A DNA stretch of 64,000 nucleotides from Prolixibacteraceae bacterium (GTDB lineage Bacteria; Bacteroidota; Bacteroidia; Bacteroidales; Prolixibacteraceae), in assembly GCA_021740385.1 (NCBI GenBank), contig JAIOZY010000022.1, forward strand, positions 1 through 64,000. Reading direction: 5' to 3'. A program made the position numbers and the translations under genes. Below, piece by piece: positions 28,486 through 37,247 of the stretch. A model generated the notes under the pieces. The model was given only the letters and a program-made list of their open reading frames with translations, did not search any database and was not told the origin of the DNA. Position 1 is the stretch's first letter. Every line of letters begins with the position of its first letter.

Positions 28486-28655
28486 AATACTGATCCATTA
28501 AATAATTGTATCGATTTATTTTTCAAAACACATTATTATTATTAATAACCAACATGTTGCCGGATTGTTCATCAAACAAAAACGAAGATGTGAAAACGAT
28601 TAGAAAATTTTTGCAGGGCAGCCTACCCGATAGCTGTATCGTTTAAAAAAAGAAA

Positions 28656-28738
28656 AAGTGCCGGGGGATTAATCAGTTTGGGGTAGCCACCACCATTAGT
28701 TCGGGGTTTCCACCAATAAATGCATATTCCCGGCACTT
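28656..28738 (-). ncRNA. Structured element with two overlapping mini-ORFs and a terminator-like end
   Basis: On the minus strand this 83-base element starts AAGTGCCGGG and ends with its complement CCCGGCACTT followed by a run of T (TTTTCTTTTTTT). Inside are two mini-ORFs, 28725-28696 (ATG...TAA, 10 codons, MHLLVETPN) and 28696-28673 (ATG...TGA, 8 codons, MVVATPN), sharing one base (TAATG). Both end in Thr-Pro-Asn-stop. It lies in the 478-base gap 28486-28963, about 170 bases ahead of the SDR gene. It could be an attenuator, a small RNA or a coincidence; the rest of the gap is AT-rich and empty. Confidence 0.45.
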
Positions 28739-28963
28739 GTTTTCAGCTAAAAGTTACGTTTTCTGTTTTTTACAAAAAAATTTTTTACACTAACACATAT
28801 ATAGATTTTATAAAAAGCCTGAATTCATTGACAAACGTAAAAGCACCACCACGAACCGGGCAATTATTTTTCGACCTTTCAGTTTTATTAATGTGTATTT
28901 TTTACAAAAACTTTGAGCGTAAAAAATGTTACTTCACAATAATATCTTATTTTTGAGGCCATA

Positions 28964-29899
28964 ATGCGAAAGACAATAATCATATTATCATTTGCACTGT
29001 TTCTACCCGTCATTCTATTAGCCCGGACAGGAAACCTAAACCGCGACTGGTACAAAAACTGGCACGTAGGTACAAACGGCGGCATAAATATCTTCACCAC
29101 CGAAATAAAAAAAGATTTTTCCAGGGTATCGATGGACATGAACCCTAAACCCAATGGCATGTTTTCTCTTCATTTAGACAAAATTTTCAACAATAACTTT
29201 GGTGTTGGAATCGAATTTGAAAAGAATTTTTTCGCGGGCGACAAAACCTTCCCGAATAAAATTAACTGGCTTGTATACGGAAGCCGCTTTAATAATGAGA
29301 ATTCAACGTTTATATCGCACCCGGTTTATTTCAGGACCAACACATCAACCTGGTTCGTTAATTTTCATTACAACTTTACGAACTTTAAAGACGAATACGA
29401 TGAATACCTCGATTTTAACTTGTATGTAAAAGCAGGCATCGGTTTCACCTCAATTGGGGTTGAACTTGGATACAAAAACCCAGCCCACTACATAGACACT
29501 TACCTGCCAAACCCTTTATATGAAAAGGGACAGGGCATCCATTCCTTTAAAGACATGTACGGTACTTTTCATATTGGAACGGGGTTGAATTATTACCTTT
29601 CTCCCCGTTTTTCGCTAAATGCCGAACTATCGTTGCTTTTTGTAAGCAACGATTACTTAGATGGAATTCACAATTACGAAGCCACCATCATGCCAAACAA
29701 CCAGGTAATACTTAACCGGCAGGAAGCCTACGCCTTTATTCCGGAACTCAAAATTGGCATTTCATACCATTTTAACTGGTTTAAGCGCAAGCTTAACGAA
29801 AGCATCTGGGGACAGTCGTACGAAGAGTTCAGGAACAAGTTTTACCATAGGAAAAAGAAAACAAATAAAAATGAAGAGCCCACACTTGAAGGCATGTAA
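28964..29899 (+). CDS. Outer membrane beta-barrel-like protein, unknown function
   Basis: The 311-residue protein has a signal peptide (IIILSFALFLPVILLARTG) and then repeated amphipathic strands rich in aromatic and Gly residues, such as FHIGTGLNYYLSPRFSLNAELSLLFV (in part), which suit an outer membrane barrel. The C-terminal tail is basic and charged (about 285-311). I do not recognise a specific family. A perfect TAnnTTTG box (TATTTTTG, 28948-28955) lies just upstream, but I find no matching -33 box at the right distance. Confidence 0.6.
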   Translation: MRKTIIILSFALFLPVILLARTGNLNRDWYKNWHVGTNGGINIFTTEIKKDFSRVSMDMNPKPNGMFSLHLDKIFNNNFGVGIEFEKNFFAGDKTFPNKINWLVYGSRFNNENSTFISHPVYFRTNTSTWFVNFHYNFTNFKDEYDEYLDFNLYVKAGIGFTSIGVELGYKNPAHYIDTYLPNPLYEKGQGIHSFKDMYGTFHIGTGLNYYLSPRFSLNAELSLLFVSNDYLDGIHNYEATIMPNNQVILNRQEAYAFIPELKIGISYHFNWFKRKLNESIWGQSYEEFRNKFYHRKKKTNKNEEPTLEGM

Positions 29900-29944
29900 A
29901 GGCCTCTCCTTCTTTTGTATTACTGGTTAATCTTTTTCAAAATG

Positions 29945-30211
29945 CACACACTCCCACTCGTTTGCAACGAGTGGGTCAAAACCTTTCGTTTGTAACGACA
30001 AGCTTGATGTTAATTGCATAAACGAATACCAACAATATAAATTTTGTCATTGTTGTTGATGTTTACTTTACTGTAAAAAAGTACTAAATAGGTCATTTAC
30101 CCTCGTCACAGACGAGAAAGTGTAAATCCCTCGTTGCAAACGAGGAGCAGTTGGGGACGCTGATTTTCAATTCTTGTCCGACTTTGTCGAGTAGGAATAC
30201 CCGACTTACTT
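29945..30211. repeat. Left flank of the FISUMP array with palindromes; copied at 39383-39580
   Basis: The gap 29900-30223 has no gene. It contains four hairpins: CCCACTCGTT/AACGAGTGGG (29953-29975), CTCGTC/GACGAG (30102-30116), CCTCGTT/AACGAGG (30129-30145) and an imperfect GTCGAGTAGGAATACCCGAC near 30187-30206. The stretch from CACTCCCACTCG to ACCCTCGTCAC is repeated, with indels, at 39383-39575. The first hairpin may serve as terminator for the gene before it. Confidence 0.75.
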
Positions 30212-30223
30212 AGTTGCCATCAG

Positions 30224-31432
30224 TTATTCGTCTTTTACGCAACGCACCGAGAACCCGAGCATGCGGGTGAAGCTGCTTCGGTTCACAACTGAACTACTGT
30301 AACTCAGGTTCCGGTACCACGCTTCGGAAGTGCCAGTCTCAGTGGCACTCCACCAGTATGCATATTGTTCAATACCAAAAAAATTGCCAATATTGTTTCG
30401 CAAACCGCCAGGAAGGGCAGAATAACCGGAATCATTGTTAGAAGATAAATCATTACCCACATTGCCCGGTTCAACATTAATAGCCCAATCAGAAGTTGCT
30501 GCCATTGCTTTTGCAATATCATCTCCGCTACCGCCATATCCGTATCCGTTATTTTCAAGGTAATCAGTAAGTATTGTCCATTCGGCATCGCTGGGCAAAT
30601 GCCAACCAGTTGGACAAGCTATTAAAGCAGCCGGCCAATTGTACAACACCCCGTATGTCTGGTAATTTTCGGTAGCTTTAGCGGCACTTACATTGATTCC
30701 GTCATAATCATAAACATAATAAAAAGGATCGATTTCTGAACCATCTACCGGGGAGCTGACCGAAGGCAGGTAAGCCAGGTTTTCTGCCATCCACAACTGG
30801 CTGCCGATAAGTACCGTATTGTACTGATTCCCATCGCGCGGGTCGATAAAGCCGTTTTGAAGTAATTGCAATAACGAAAATAAACTATCGACATAAGCCT
30901 TTGTCGCTGCATCCTGATCGTCAGTTGGATCGGTAACGCTTTTAAGTTGTGTGTTTACTGCATTTCCGAGCGCAGCCACATCGGAAAGTGTCTGGGTTTC
31001 GGTTTCCACGGTTTCTGCTTCTTTTGCATAAAAAGCATAGGGTGTTGAAAGGATTTCACTGGTTCCGGTTATGGTATAACTGGTGCCACCTGACGGATCG
31101 ATTTCCATTTTAAGATAATACGAATAGCTTCCCCAGCTAATGCCTGAAAATGTTCCACTGACCGGAGCTCCTCCTCCTATCTCGATAGAAACCAAACCAT
31201 TAATATTTGTTGTAGGGGCATGAGTTTCAACATAAACATCTGTTCCAGTTACCTGACCTTTCAAAATACTGATTTGTATGCCAACAACCTGCGACCGTAC
31301 CAGATCACCGGATGCATCTCTTACTACTGTTTGATAACTAATTTTTTCAGGTACCTGGGCAAGCGAGAACATGCCTGCAAAGACCAGGGAAAGTGTGAAT
31401 AGAGTTAAACGTGTAATTTTCGGAGGTTTCAT
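30224..31432 (-). CDS. FISUMP (TIGR02145) domain protein, array copy A
   Basis: The 402-residue secreted protein has a signal peptide, a shared N-terminal beta domain (KISYQTVVRDASGDLVRSQ at about 30) and a DPTDDQDAATKAYVD tail-fibre-like joint near 180. The C-terminal part is the F. succinogenes major paralogous domain: MAENLAYLPSV, YGVLYNWPAAL, CPTGWHLPSDAEWT, YWWSA and GFSVRCVKDE. No T9SS sorting domain is attached. It is the most downstream copy on the minus strand. The role is unknown; secreted paralogous surface or carbohydrate-binding proteins are plausible. Confidence 0.85.
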   Translation of the reverse strand: MKPPKITRLTLFTLSLVFAGMFSLAQVPEKISYQTVVRDASGDLVRSQVVGIQISILKGQVTGTDVYVETHAPTTNINGLVSIEIGGGAPVSGTFSGISWGSYSYYLKMEIDPSGGTSYTITGTSEILSTPYAFYAKEAETVETETQTLSDVAALGNAVNTQLKSVTDPTDDQDAATKAYVDSLFSLLQLLQNGFIDPRDGNQYNTVLIGSQLWMAENLAYLPSVSSPVDGSEIDPFYYVYDYDGINVSAAKATENYQTYGVLYNWPAALIACPTGWHLPSDAEWTILTDYLENNGYGYGGSGDDIAKAMAATSDWAINVEPGNVGNDLSSNNDSGYSALPGGLRNNIGNFFGIEQYAYWWSATETGTSEAWYRNLSYSSSVVNRSSFTRMLGFSVRCVKDE

Positions 31433-31523
31433 TAGATACTATTTTATATGGTTATTTTTATCAGTTTTTCAATTAATTGTTCTGCTTTCAGGCACGGGTT
31501 AAAACCCGCGCAATTAAAGGTAT

Positions 31524-31543
31524 GTCGGACATTCCTGTCCGAC
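31524..31543. repeat. REP-like palindrome GTCGGACATTCCTGTCCGAC
   Basis: Perfect 20-base palindrome-like hairpin between FISUMP copies A and B. The identical sequence recurs at 34835-34854. Confidence 0.8.
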
Positions 31544-31580
31544 AAGTCGGGCTAGCAAAACCGACCTGCCAACCTGTTCT

Positions 31581-32798
31581 TCAATCTTTAACACAACGTA
31601 CCGAGAACCCATAATCATGGGTGCCGTTGGTCCGGTACACTTCTGAATGGTAGTAGTACAGGGGCCGGTACCATGCATTCGAACTATCGAACTCAGTGCC
31701 ACTCCACCAGTAGCCAAAATCACCAAGGCTTAAGAAATCACCACTTAAGTAGCGGTAACCGCCCGGAAGTGCACTAAAACCCGAACTGTTGTTTGTGGTA
31801 ATATCATTACCAACATCGCCAGGTGTAGCTGAAAATGCCCATTGGGAAGTTGCTGCAAATGCTTTTCCAATATCATCGCCACTTCCCCCGTAGCCATACC
31901 CATTGTTTTCAAGGTAATCGGTAAGGGTTGTCCATTCGGCATCGGTGGGCAAGTGCCATCCGTCAGCCGACGGACATGCTGTTGTTGCTGCCGGCCAGTT
32001 GTACAGTACACCATACGTTTGGTAATTTTCGGCTACTTTGGCTGCGCTTACACTGGCTCCGTCATACCCATAAACATAATAATAAGGGTCGGTAACTGAT
32101 TCTTCGTCCGGTGGATTTACCGAAGGCAGGTATGCCAGGTTTTCGGCCATCCATATCTGGCCGCCGATCCTGATTGTCTGGTAAGTTTTACCATCCCTCG
32201 AATCGGTAAAAGAACTTACACCCGTTAGGTTTTTCAGGTATTCAATTTCTTCGAGAAGGATATCGACATACGCTTTTGTTGCAGCATCCTGATCATCGGT
32301 TGGGTCTGTTACATTCTTTAACTGTCCATTTGCTTCATTTCCATTCGTCACTACATCGGATAACGTCTGTTCTTCAAACTCAACATTTTTGGCATACAAA
32401 GCATAGGGCACACTCAGTATTTCAGTTGTACCGGTAACTGTATATGAATATCCTCCGTCCGGATCGGTTTCTGTTTTTAAAAAATAAGGTTTATTACTCC
32501 AGTCAATAGAAGGGAATGAGCCGCTTTCAGGTGTGCCATCACCAATTTCAAGCGTTGCCAAACCATTAATGTTTGTTGTTAGCTTATGCGATTCGGCATA
32601 AACGACTGTACCGGTTTCCGAACCTTGTAAAATGCTGATTTTTATCCGTACGGTTTTCGAGCGCACCAATTTACCGGTATTATCCCTGATTACGGATTGG
32701 TAGCTGATCCTGTCGGGAGATTGAGCCATTACCTGTACATTTAATAATATCAGGGAAATACTGAATAAGAACAGATATGCTATTCTATTTTGCAACAT
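31581..32798 (-). CDS. FISUMP (TIGR02145) domain protein, array copy B
   Basis: The 405-residue protein has the same architecture as copy A: signal peptide (LFLFSISLILLNVQVMAQ), RISYQSVIRDNTGKLVRSK domain, DPTDDQDAATKAYVD joint and FISUMP domain (MAENLAYLPSV, CPSADGWHLPTDAEWT, YWWSGTEFDSSNAWYR, GFSVRCVKD). It starts 10 bases downstream of the T9SS gene at 32808-33572, so the two are cotranscribed. Together they make one half of a 3.3-kb unit repeated at 34896-38030 (copies D/E). The C-terminal 50 residues differ strongly from the other copies. Confidence 0.87.
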   Translation of the reverse strand: MLQNRIAYLFLFSISLILLNVQVMAQSPDRISYQSVIRDNTGKLVRSKTVRIKISILQGSETGTVVYAESHKLTTNINGLATLEIGDGTPESGSFPSIDWSNKPYFLKTETDPDGGYSYTVTGTTEILSVPYALYAKNVEFEEQTLSDVVTNGNEANGQLKNVTDPTDDQDAATKAYVDILLEEIEYLKNLTGVSSFTDSRDGKTYQTIRIGGQIWMAENLAYLPSVNPPDEESVTDPYYYVYGYDGASVSAAKVAENYQTYGVLYNWPAATTACPSADGWHLPTDAEWTTLTDYLENNGYGYGGSGDDIGKAFAATSQWAFSATPGDVGNDITTNNSSGFSALPGGYRYLSGDFLSLGDFGYWWSGTEFDSSNAWYRPLYYYHSEVYRTNGTHDYGFSVRCVKD

Positions 32799-32807
32799 AA
32801 TAATGTA

Positions 32808-33572
32808 TTAGTTCACGATCATTTTCCTGACAAACTGTTCATCCCCGCCCGAAACTTTTACAAAATATATCCCTTTCCGGGCAAAAGGGAGGTTTATTTC
32901 TACATCCTTTTCCTGCAAAAACCCCGATTGATAAACACTCGCCCCAACCATGTTGTACACATTAACCAAGACATTGTCTTTCAGGTTGGAAAGCGAAAGG
33001 GTAAACCGGCCGTTGTTGGGGTTGGGATACAGTTTTACCCCCATGCCCGAGGCAAAGGTTTCGTCAAACGAAACATCGGTCTGCACCTTTTTGCTTTTTG
33101 CAACGGGTGGCAATAGTAAAACGGTGCTTTCAATCAAACCGTCACAGAAAGTGCCATCGGTGGTAATGTGGCCGTGCACATAACTGCCGGGCAGGGCATG
33201 AAAACCGTGCAGAAATGAAATGGAACTGGCGGCAATAAAATCGGAATTGGCGCCGTTTTCAACAATAACTTCTCCATCATCGCCTGCAACTGTCATGTTT
33301 AACTGCGCGTTGTAACAAAGCAGATCACCATCCGAAAGGGTTTCATCGAATAGTGAATAGAGTGGCGGCACAACATCGTTTTCGAAGGGATGCTGCACAC
33401 CCTCGGCTACCGAGCTGCTCCCGGTAAAATAATTTTCACAGGCAAACTGTCCGAATGAGAAACTGAATGAACCTCCCGTGCCGGTACCTTCACCGCCGGA
33501 ACTGTGCATGCCCTCTTGCGCCCACATAAAAAGGGGCAGGCAAAACAGAAGAATAAAAACTGTAAATTTCAT
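32808..33572 (-). CDS. T9SS type A sorting domain protein, intact copy 1
   Basis: The 254-residue protein has a signal peptide (FILLFCLPLFMWAQ), an N-terminal GGEGTGTGGSFSFSFGQF segment and a C-terminal Por-secretion sorting domain of about 75 residues (KLYPNPNNGRFTLSL...FVRKMIVN). Such tails direct proteins through the type 9 secretion system, after which they are attached to the surface or released. Compared with the copy at 36133-36897 it differs at only about 25 positions by eye. It starts the operon with FISUMP B. Confidence 0.9.
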   Translation of the reverse strand: MKFTVFILLFCLPLFMWAQEGMHSSGGEGTGTGGSFSFSFGQFACENYFTGSSSVAEGVQHPFENDVVPPLYSLFDETLSDGDLLCYNAQLNMTVAGDDGEVIVENGANSDFIAASSISFLHGFHALPGSYVHGHITTDGTFCDGLIESTVLLLPPVAKSKKVQTDVSFDETFASGMGVKLYPNPNNGRFTLSLSNLKDNVLVNVYNMVGASVYQSGFLQEKDVEINLPFARKGIYFVKVSGGDEQFVRKMIVN

Positions 33573-33873
33573 GATTTTGTTTGGCTTAAAATATTGAATT
33601 GAGAATTATTATATTTTTAGATTTACCCTGACTAACAACAAACTGATAGCAATATACAATTTTTTATAGTAAAAATCCATTGAATTTTTGAATAATTTTT
33701 GTTTACCAAAAGTAAGTCGGACATTAGCTGATGCTGATTTTTAATTCGTGTCCGATTACGTCGGGTAGGAATACCCGACTTATAAAACCATATTCCGAAT
33801 GGTTGCCTTAAAATAACCAATTATTTAAGCAGGCTGGCTAAGTGAAAAACGCTGCCTCCCGAAATCCGATTGG
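33573..33873. repeat. Spacer with REP-like hairpin (GTCGGGTAGGAATACCCGAC)
   Basis: No gene in these 301 bases. The hairpin sits at 33760-33779. The segment from about 33790 to 33870 is almost identical to 37150-37245, so the spacer was duplicated with the unit. Confidence 0.75.
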
Positions 33874-34650
33874 CTAATCCCGCACACACCGTACACTCAT
33901 GCCCTGCAATTTATTCCAGTTTCTACCGTAATTGGGTCCTGTATAGCTCGAACCAAAGAATACGGCATAAGCCCTTTCCGTATTATATTCCGAACTCCAC
34001 CAGGAAGCCCAGCCGGGCAAATTATTAAAAGAACCACCGGTTCCACGGTATCCTCCGGGCAATGCTGAAAAACCACTTTTATTTCTTTTATCAGGATAAT
34101 CGGTATTTCCCACAGCACCTGCGGTTGACGATTCTGACCACCCTGTGGAAGTAGCCATCGATTTGGCGATATAATTGCCTGAAGTAGATCCATCGTAGTT
34201 ATAACCATTGGCTATCAGGTAATCGATTAATGCACTCCATTCTGTTTCATCGGGCAAATGCCAGCCACTGGGACAGGCATTTTCAGCTGCAGCCCAATTG
34301 TACAGTACCCCGTAAGTTTCGTAATTTTCGGTTGCCTGTGCTTCTTCAACACTGTCGCCATCATAATCGTATACGTAGTAATGTGGGTCGGTATATGATT
34401 CATGCGCTGCTGAGTCGACAGAAGGCAGGTAGGCCAGGTTTTCAGCCATCCACTCCATCATGTCAATGGTGATGTAGCTGTATACATTGCCATCCCTTGC
34501 ATCGGTAAAAGAACTAACACCTGTAAGCTTTTTCAGAAATTCAATTTCTTTCAAAAGTAAATCGACATAGGCTTTTGTTGCGGCATCCTGTGGATCGACT
34601 GGATCGGCAACATTAATAATGTTATTGTTACGTAAATTGACTTCCCTCCG
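33874..34650 (-). pseudogene. FISUMP copy C, truncated at its 5' end by a REPIN-like element
   Basis: The open frame from 34554 gives 226 residues (starts MKEIEFLKKLTGVSSF), but homology continues upstream in frame (NVADPVDPQDAATKAYVD, VNLRNNN) to about 34646. There it breaks off at the repeat element 34651-34779. The intact copy E (37248-38837) continues for more than 270 residues in the same place, so the signal peptide and first domain of C are missing. The FISUMP part (about 15-226) is nearly identical to E, including the last 40 residues. Without a signal peptide any product would stay inside the cell. Confidence 0.85.
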
Positions 34651-34877
34651 CTGGCGCGAGTTTGTAACTCGTGCCTGGTAATATTTTAAATACCACGCGA
34701 TATACTATAAGATGTTTCGGGTTTGATTCCCGGAAAAAATTTCTGTATGCATTTGGACACGAGTTACAAACTCGCGCCACACAGGGGAGTTTCTTACCCA
34801 ACCAGTCGGGTTGGAAAACCCGGCTTACAAGTAGGTCGGACATTCCTGTCCGACTTTGTCGGGTAAGAATACCCGAC
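34651..34877. repeat. REPIN-like doublet plus two further palindromes
   Basis: GCGCGAGTTTGTAACTCGTGC (positions 34654-34674, given here by its arms GCGCGAGT/ACTCGTGC) recurs inverted as ACACGAGTTACAAACTCGCG near 34757-34776, so the two hairpins face each other across about 80 bases. Further hairpins follow: 34805-34824, GTCGGACATTCCTGTCCGAC (34835-34854) and GTCGGGTAAGAATACCCGAC (34858-34877). This is a compact REP cluster between copies C and D, and its left end coincides with the break in copy C. Confidence 0.75.
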
Positions 34878-34895
34878 TTACTTAGTTGCCATCAG

Positions 34896-36113
34896 TTATT
34901 CGTCTTTTACACAACGCACACTATATCCACACTCTTTATAAAAGTAATTCTGGTAAACTGTAGCATGTGTATTAACCAGGTAACGGCGCCAGGCGTAATT
35001 CGCATCAAGTTCGGTGGCCGACCACCAACAACCGACATAGTCAAAATCGCTGAATTCATCAACATGATTTCTCCATCCGCCGGGCTGACCATCAAAACCA
35101 CTGCTGTTATTAACCGACGGATCCTTACCGGGTGTCGCTTCTATTGTACTGATTGCCCAATTTTCAGTTGCAGCCATCGATTTGGCAATATCATCACCAC
35201 TTCCACCATATCCATAACCATTATTTTCAAGGTAATCGGTAAGTATAGTCCATTCTGCATCGGTGGGTAAATGCCAACCACTGGGACATGCCGTTGTAGC
35301 AGCCGGCCAGTTGTACAATACACCGTACGTTTGGTAATTGCTGGTAGCTTTAGCTGCACTTATGTCGGTTCCCGAATAACCGTAAACATAATAATAGGAT
35401 TCAGTACCATCACCATCTTCGGAACCATCTGCCGGAGGGCTTACCTCGGGCAGGTAGGCCAGGTTTTCGGCCATCCATAACTGGTTGCCGATCAGCACCG
35501 TGCTGTAATGGTTCCCGTCGCGCGGGTCGACAAAGCCGTTTTGCACGATTTGTATTGTCGAAAGCAGGTTATCGACATACATTTTAGTTGCGGCATCCTG
35601 GTCATCGGTCGGGTCGGCTATGTTTTTTATTTGCGTGGCATTCCCGTCGTTACTTTCCCCCAGCACATCGGAGAGACCCTGGGTTTCTGTCTCGACCGTC
35701 TCAGCCGTTTTTGCATACAGGGCATAGGGTATACTTAATATTTCCGTAGTTCCGGTAATGGAATAACTCATCCCACCAGTCGGATCGGTTTCCACTTTCA
35801 GGAAATAAGGGCTTTCGCTCCAGTCAATGTCTGAAAAGTTCCCACTAACAGGTGTACCATTTCCCACTTCAACAGAGGCCAGCCCGTTAATATTTGTTGT
35901 TGAGGTATGGGTTTCAACATAAACCGCTGTTCCCGAGGCCGAGCCTTGCAAAATACTGATCTGCATACCCACAGGTTGCGACCGTACCAGTTCACCGGAG
36001 GCATCCCTGATTACAGTTTGATAACTCACCTTTTGAGGCGCCTGGGCAAACGAAAACACGCACGTGTTAACGAGTAGTAATAAAATGAAAAATGCAAATT
36101 TTTGAGATTTCAT
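34896..36113 (-). CDS. FISUMP (TIGR02145) domain protein, array copy D
   Basis: The 405-residue protein has the array's architecture: signal peptide (FILLLLVNTCVFSFAQ), KVSYQTVIRDASGELVRSQ domain, DPTDDQDAATKMYVD joint and FISUMP domain (MAENLAYLPEV, CPSGWHLPTDAEWT, CWWSATELDANYAWRR, GYSVRCVKDE). It starts 20 bases downstream of the T9SS gene 36133-36897. Its position within the unit corresponds to copy B. Its C-terminal stretch (about 345-395) is unlike all others. Confidence 0.87.
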   Translation of the reverse strand: MKSQKFAFFILLLLVNTCVFSFAQAPQKVSYQTVIRDASGELVRSQPVGMQISILQGSASGTAVYVETHTSTTNINGLASVEVGNGTPVSGNFSDIDWSESPYFLKVETDPTGGMSYSITGTTEILSIPYALYAKTAETVETETQGLSDVLGESNDGNATQIKNIADPTDDQDAATKMYVDNLLSTIQIVQNGFVDPRDGNHYSTVLIGNQLWMAENLAYLPEVSPPADGSEDGDGTESYYYVYGYSGTDISAAKATSNYQTYGVLYNWPAATTACPSGWHLPTDAEWTILTDYLENNGYGYGGSGDDIAKSMAATENWAISTIEATPGKDPSVNNSSGFDGQPGGWRNHVDEFSDFDYVGCWWSATELDANYAWRRYLVNTHATVYQNYFYKECGYSVRCVKDE

Positions 36114-36132
36114 GATGTCCTGTTTTGTATTG

Positions 36133-36897
36133 TTAGTTTACGATCATCTTCTTTACAAACTGTTCATCCCCGCCCGAAACTTTTACAAAATAGATCCCTT
36201 TCCGGGCAAAAGGCAGGTTTATTTCCACATCCATTTCCTGCAGAAAGTCCGATTGAAAAACACTCGCCCCAACCATGTTGTACACATTGACCAAAACATT
36301 GTTTCCGGGATTTTTAAGCGAAAGTGTAAACCGGCCGTTGTTGGGGTTGGGATAAAGTTTTACCTTCATCCCCGAGGCGAAGGTTTCGTCAAACAAAACA
36401 TCATTCTGCACCTTTGTGCTTTTTGCAACGGGTGGCAAAAGTAAAATGGTGCTTTCAATCAATCCATCGCAGAAAGTGCCATCGGTAGTAATGCGACCGT
36501 GCACATAGCTGCCAGGCAGGGCATGAAAACCGTGCAAAAAAGAGATGGTGCCGGCGGCGATGAAATCGGAATTGGCGCCGTTTTCCACAAGTACCGCGCC
36601 ATCATCTCCCGCCACGGTCAGGTTTACCTGGGCATTGTAACACAGCGGGTCGCCATCCTGAAGGGTTGAATTAAACAGGGAATACAGGGGCGGTACTACA
36701 TCGTTCTCGAAGGGGTGCTGCACACCCTCGGCTACCGAGCTGCTCCCGGTAAAATAATTTTCATAGGCAAACTGCCCGAACGAGAAACTGAACGAACCCC
36801 CCGTGCCGGTACCCTCACCGCCGGAACTGTGCATGCCCTCCTGCGCCCACATAAAAAGGGGCAGGCAAAACAGAAGAATAAAAACTGTAAATTTCAT
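36133..36897 (-). CDS. T9SS type A sorting domain protein, intact copy 2
   Basis: This 254-residue protein is a close paralogue of the one at 32808-33572: the same signal, GGEGTGTGGSFSFSFGQF segment and C-terminal sorting domain (KLYPNPNNGRFTLSL...VKKMIVN). Differences are scattered point changes, mostly in the central region (about 75-175). It opens an operon with FISUMP D. By family knowledge it is exported through the T9SS. The sequence does not show whether it binds the FISUMP proteins. Confidence 0.9.
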   Translation of the reverse strand: MKFTVFILLFCLPLFMWAQEGMHSSGGEGTGTGGSFSFSFGQFAYENYFTGSSSVAEGVQHPFENDVVPPLYSLFNSTLQDGDPLCYNAQVNLTVAGDDGAVLVENGANSDFIAAGTISFLHGFHALPGSYVHGRITTDGTFCDGLIESTILLLPPVAKSTKVQNDVLFDETFASGMKVKLYPNPNNGRFTLSLKNPGNNVLVNVYNMVGASVFQSDFLQEMDVEINLPFARKGIYFVKVSGGDEQFVKKMIVN

Positions 36898-37247
36898 AAT
36901 TTGTCTGGCTTAATAAATTGAACTTAGTATTATTTCATTTTTAGATTTACCCTGACTAACAACAAATTGATAGCAATATACAATTTATTATATTAAAAAG
37001 GCATTGAATTTATTAACATTTTTTGTTAACCAAAGCAGGTCGGACATTAGCTAACGCTGATTTTCAATTCTTGTCCGAATAGTCGGGTTAGAAAACCCGA
37101 CTTACAGGCAGATCAATATTCGTGTACGATTACGTCGGGTTGGAATACCCGACTTATAAAACCATATTCCGAATGGTTGCCTCAAAATAACCAATTATTT
37201 AAGCAGGCTGGCTAAGTGAAAAACGCTGCCTCCCGAAATCCGATTGG
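36898..37247. repeat. Spacer with two REP-like hairpins
   Basis: No gene in these 350 bases. The hairpins are GTCGGGTTAGAAAACCCGAC (37082-37101) and GTCGGGTTGGAATACCCGAC (37134-37153). The right part matches the spacer before copy C, as expected from a tandem duplication. Confidence 0.75.

Noticed and set aside
28627-28645. Short CGATAGCTGTATCG palindrome as a second terminator
   Set aside because: The stem is only about four bases and lacks a T-run, so I did not list it.
29953-30145. CTCGTT/AACGAG hairpins as a CRISPR-like array
   Set aside because: Copies are unequal in length, irregularly spaced and inverted, with no spacer pattern and no cas genes in the window.
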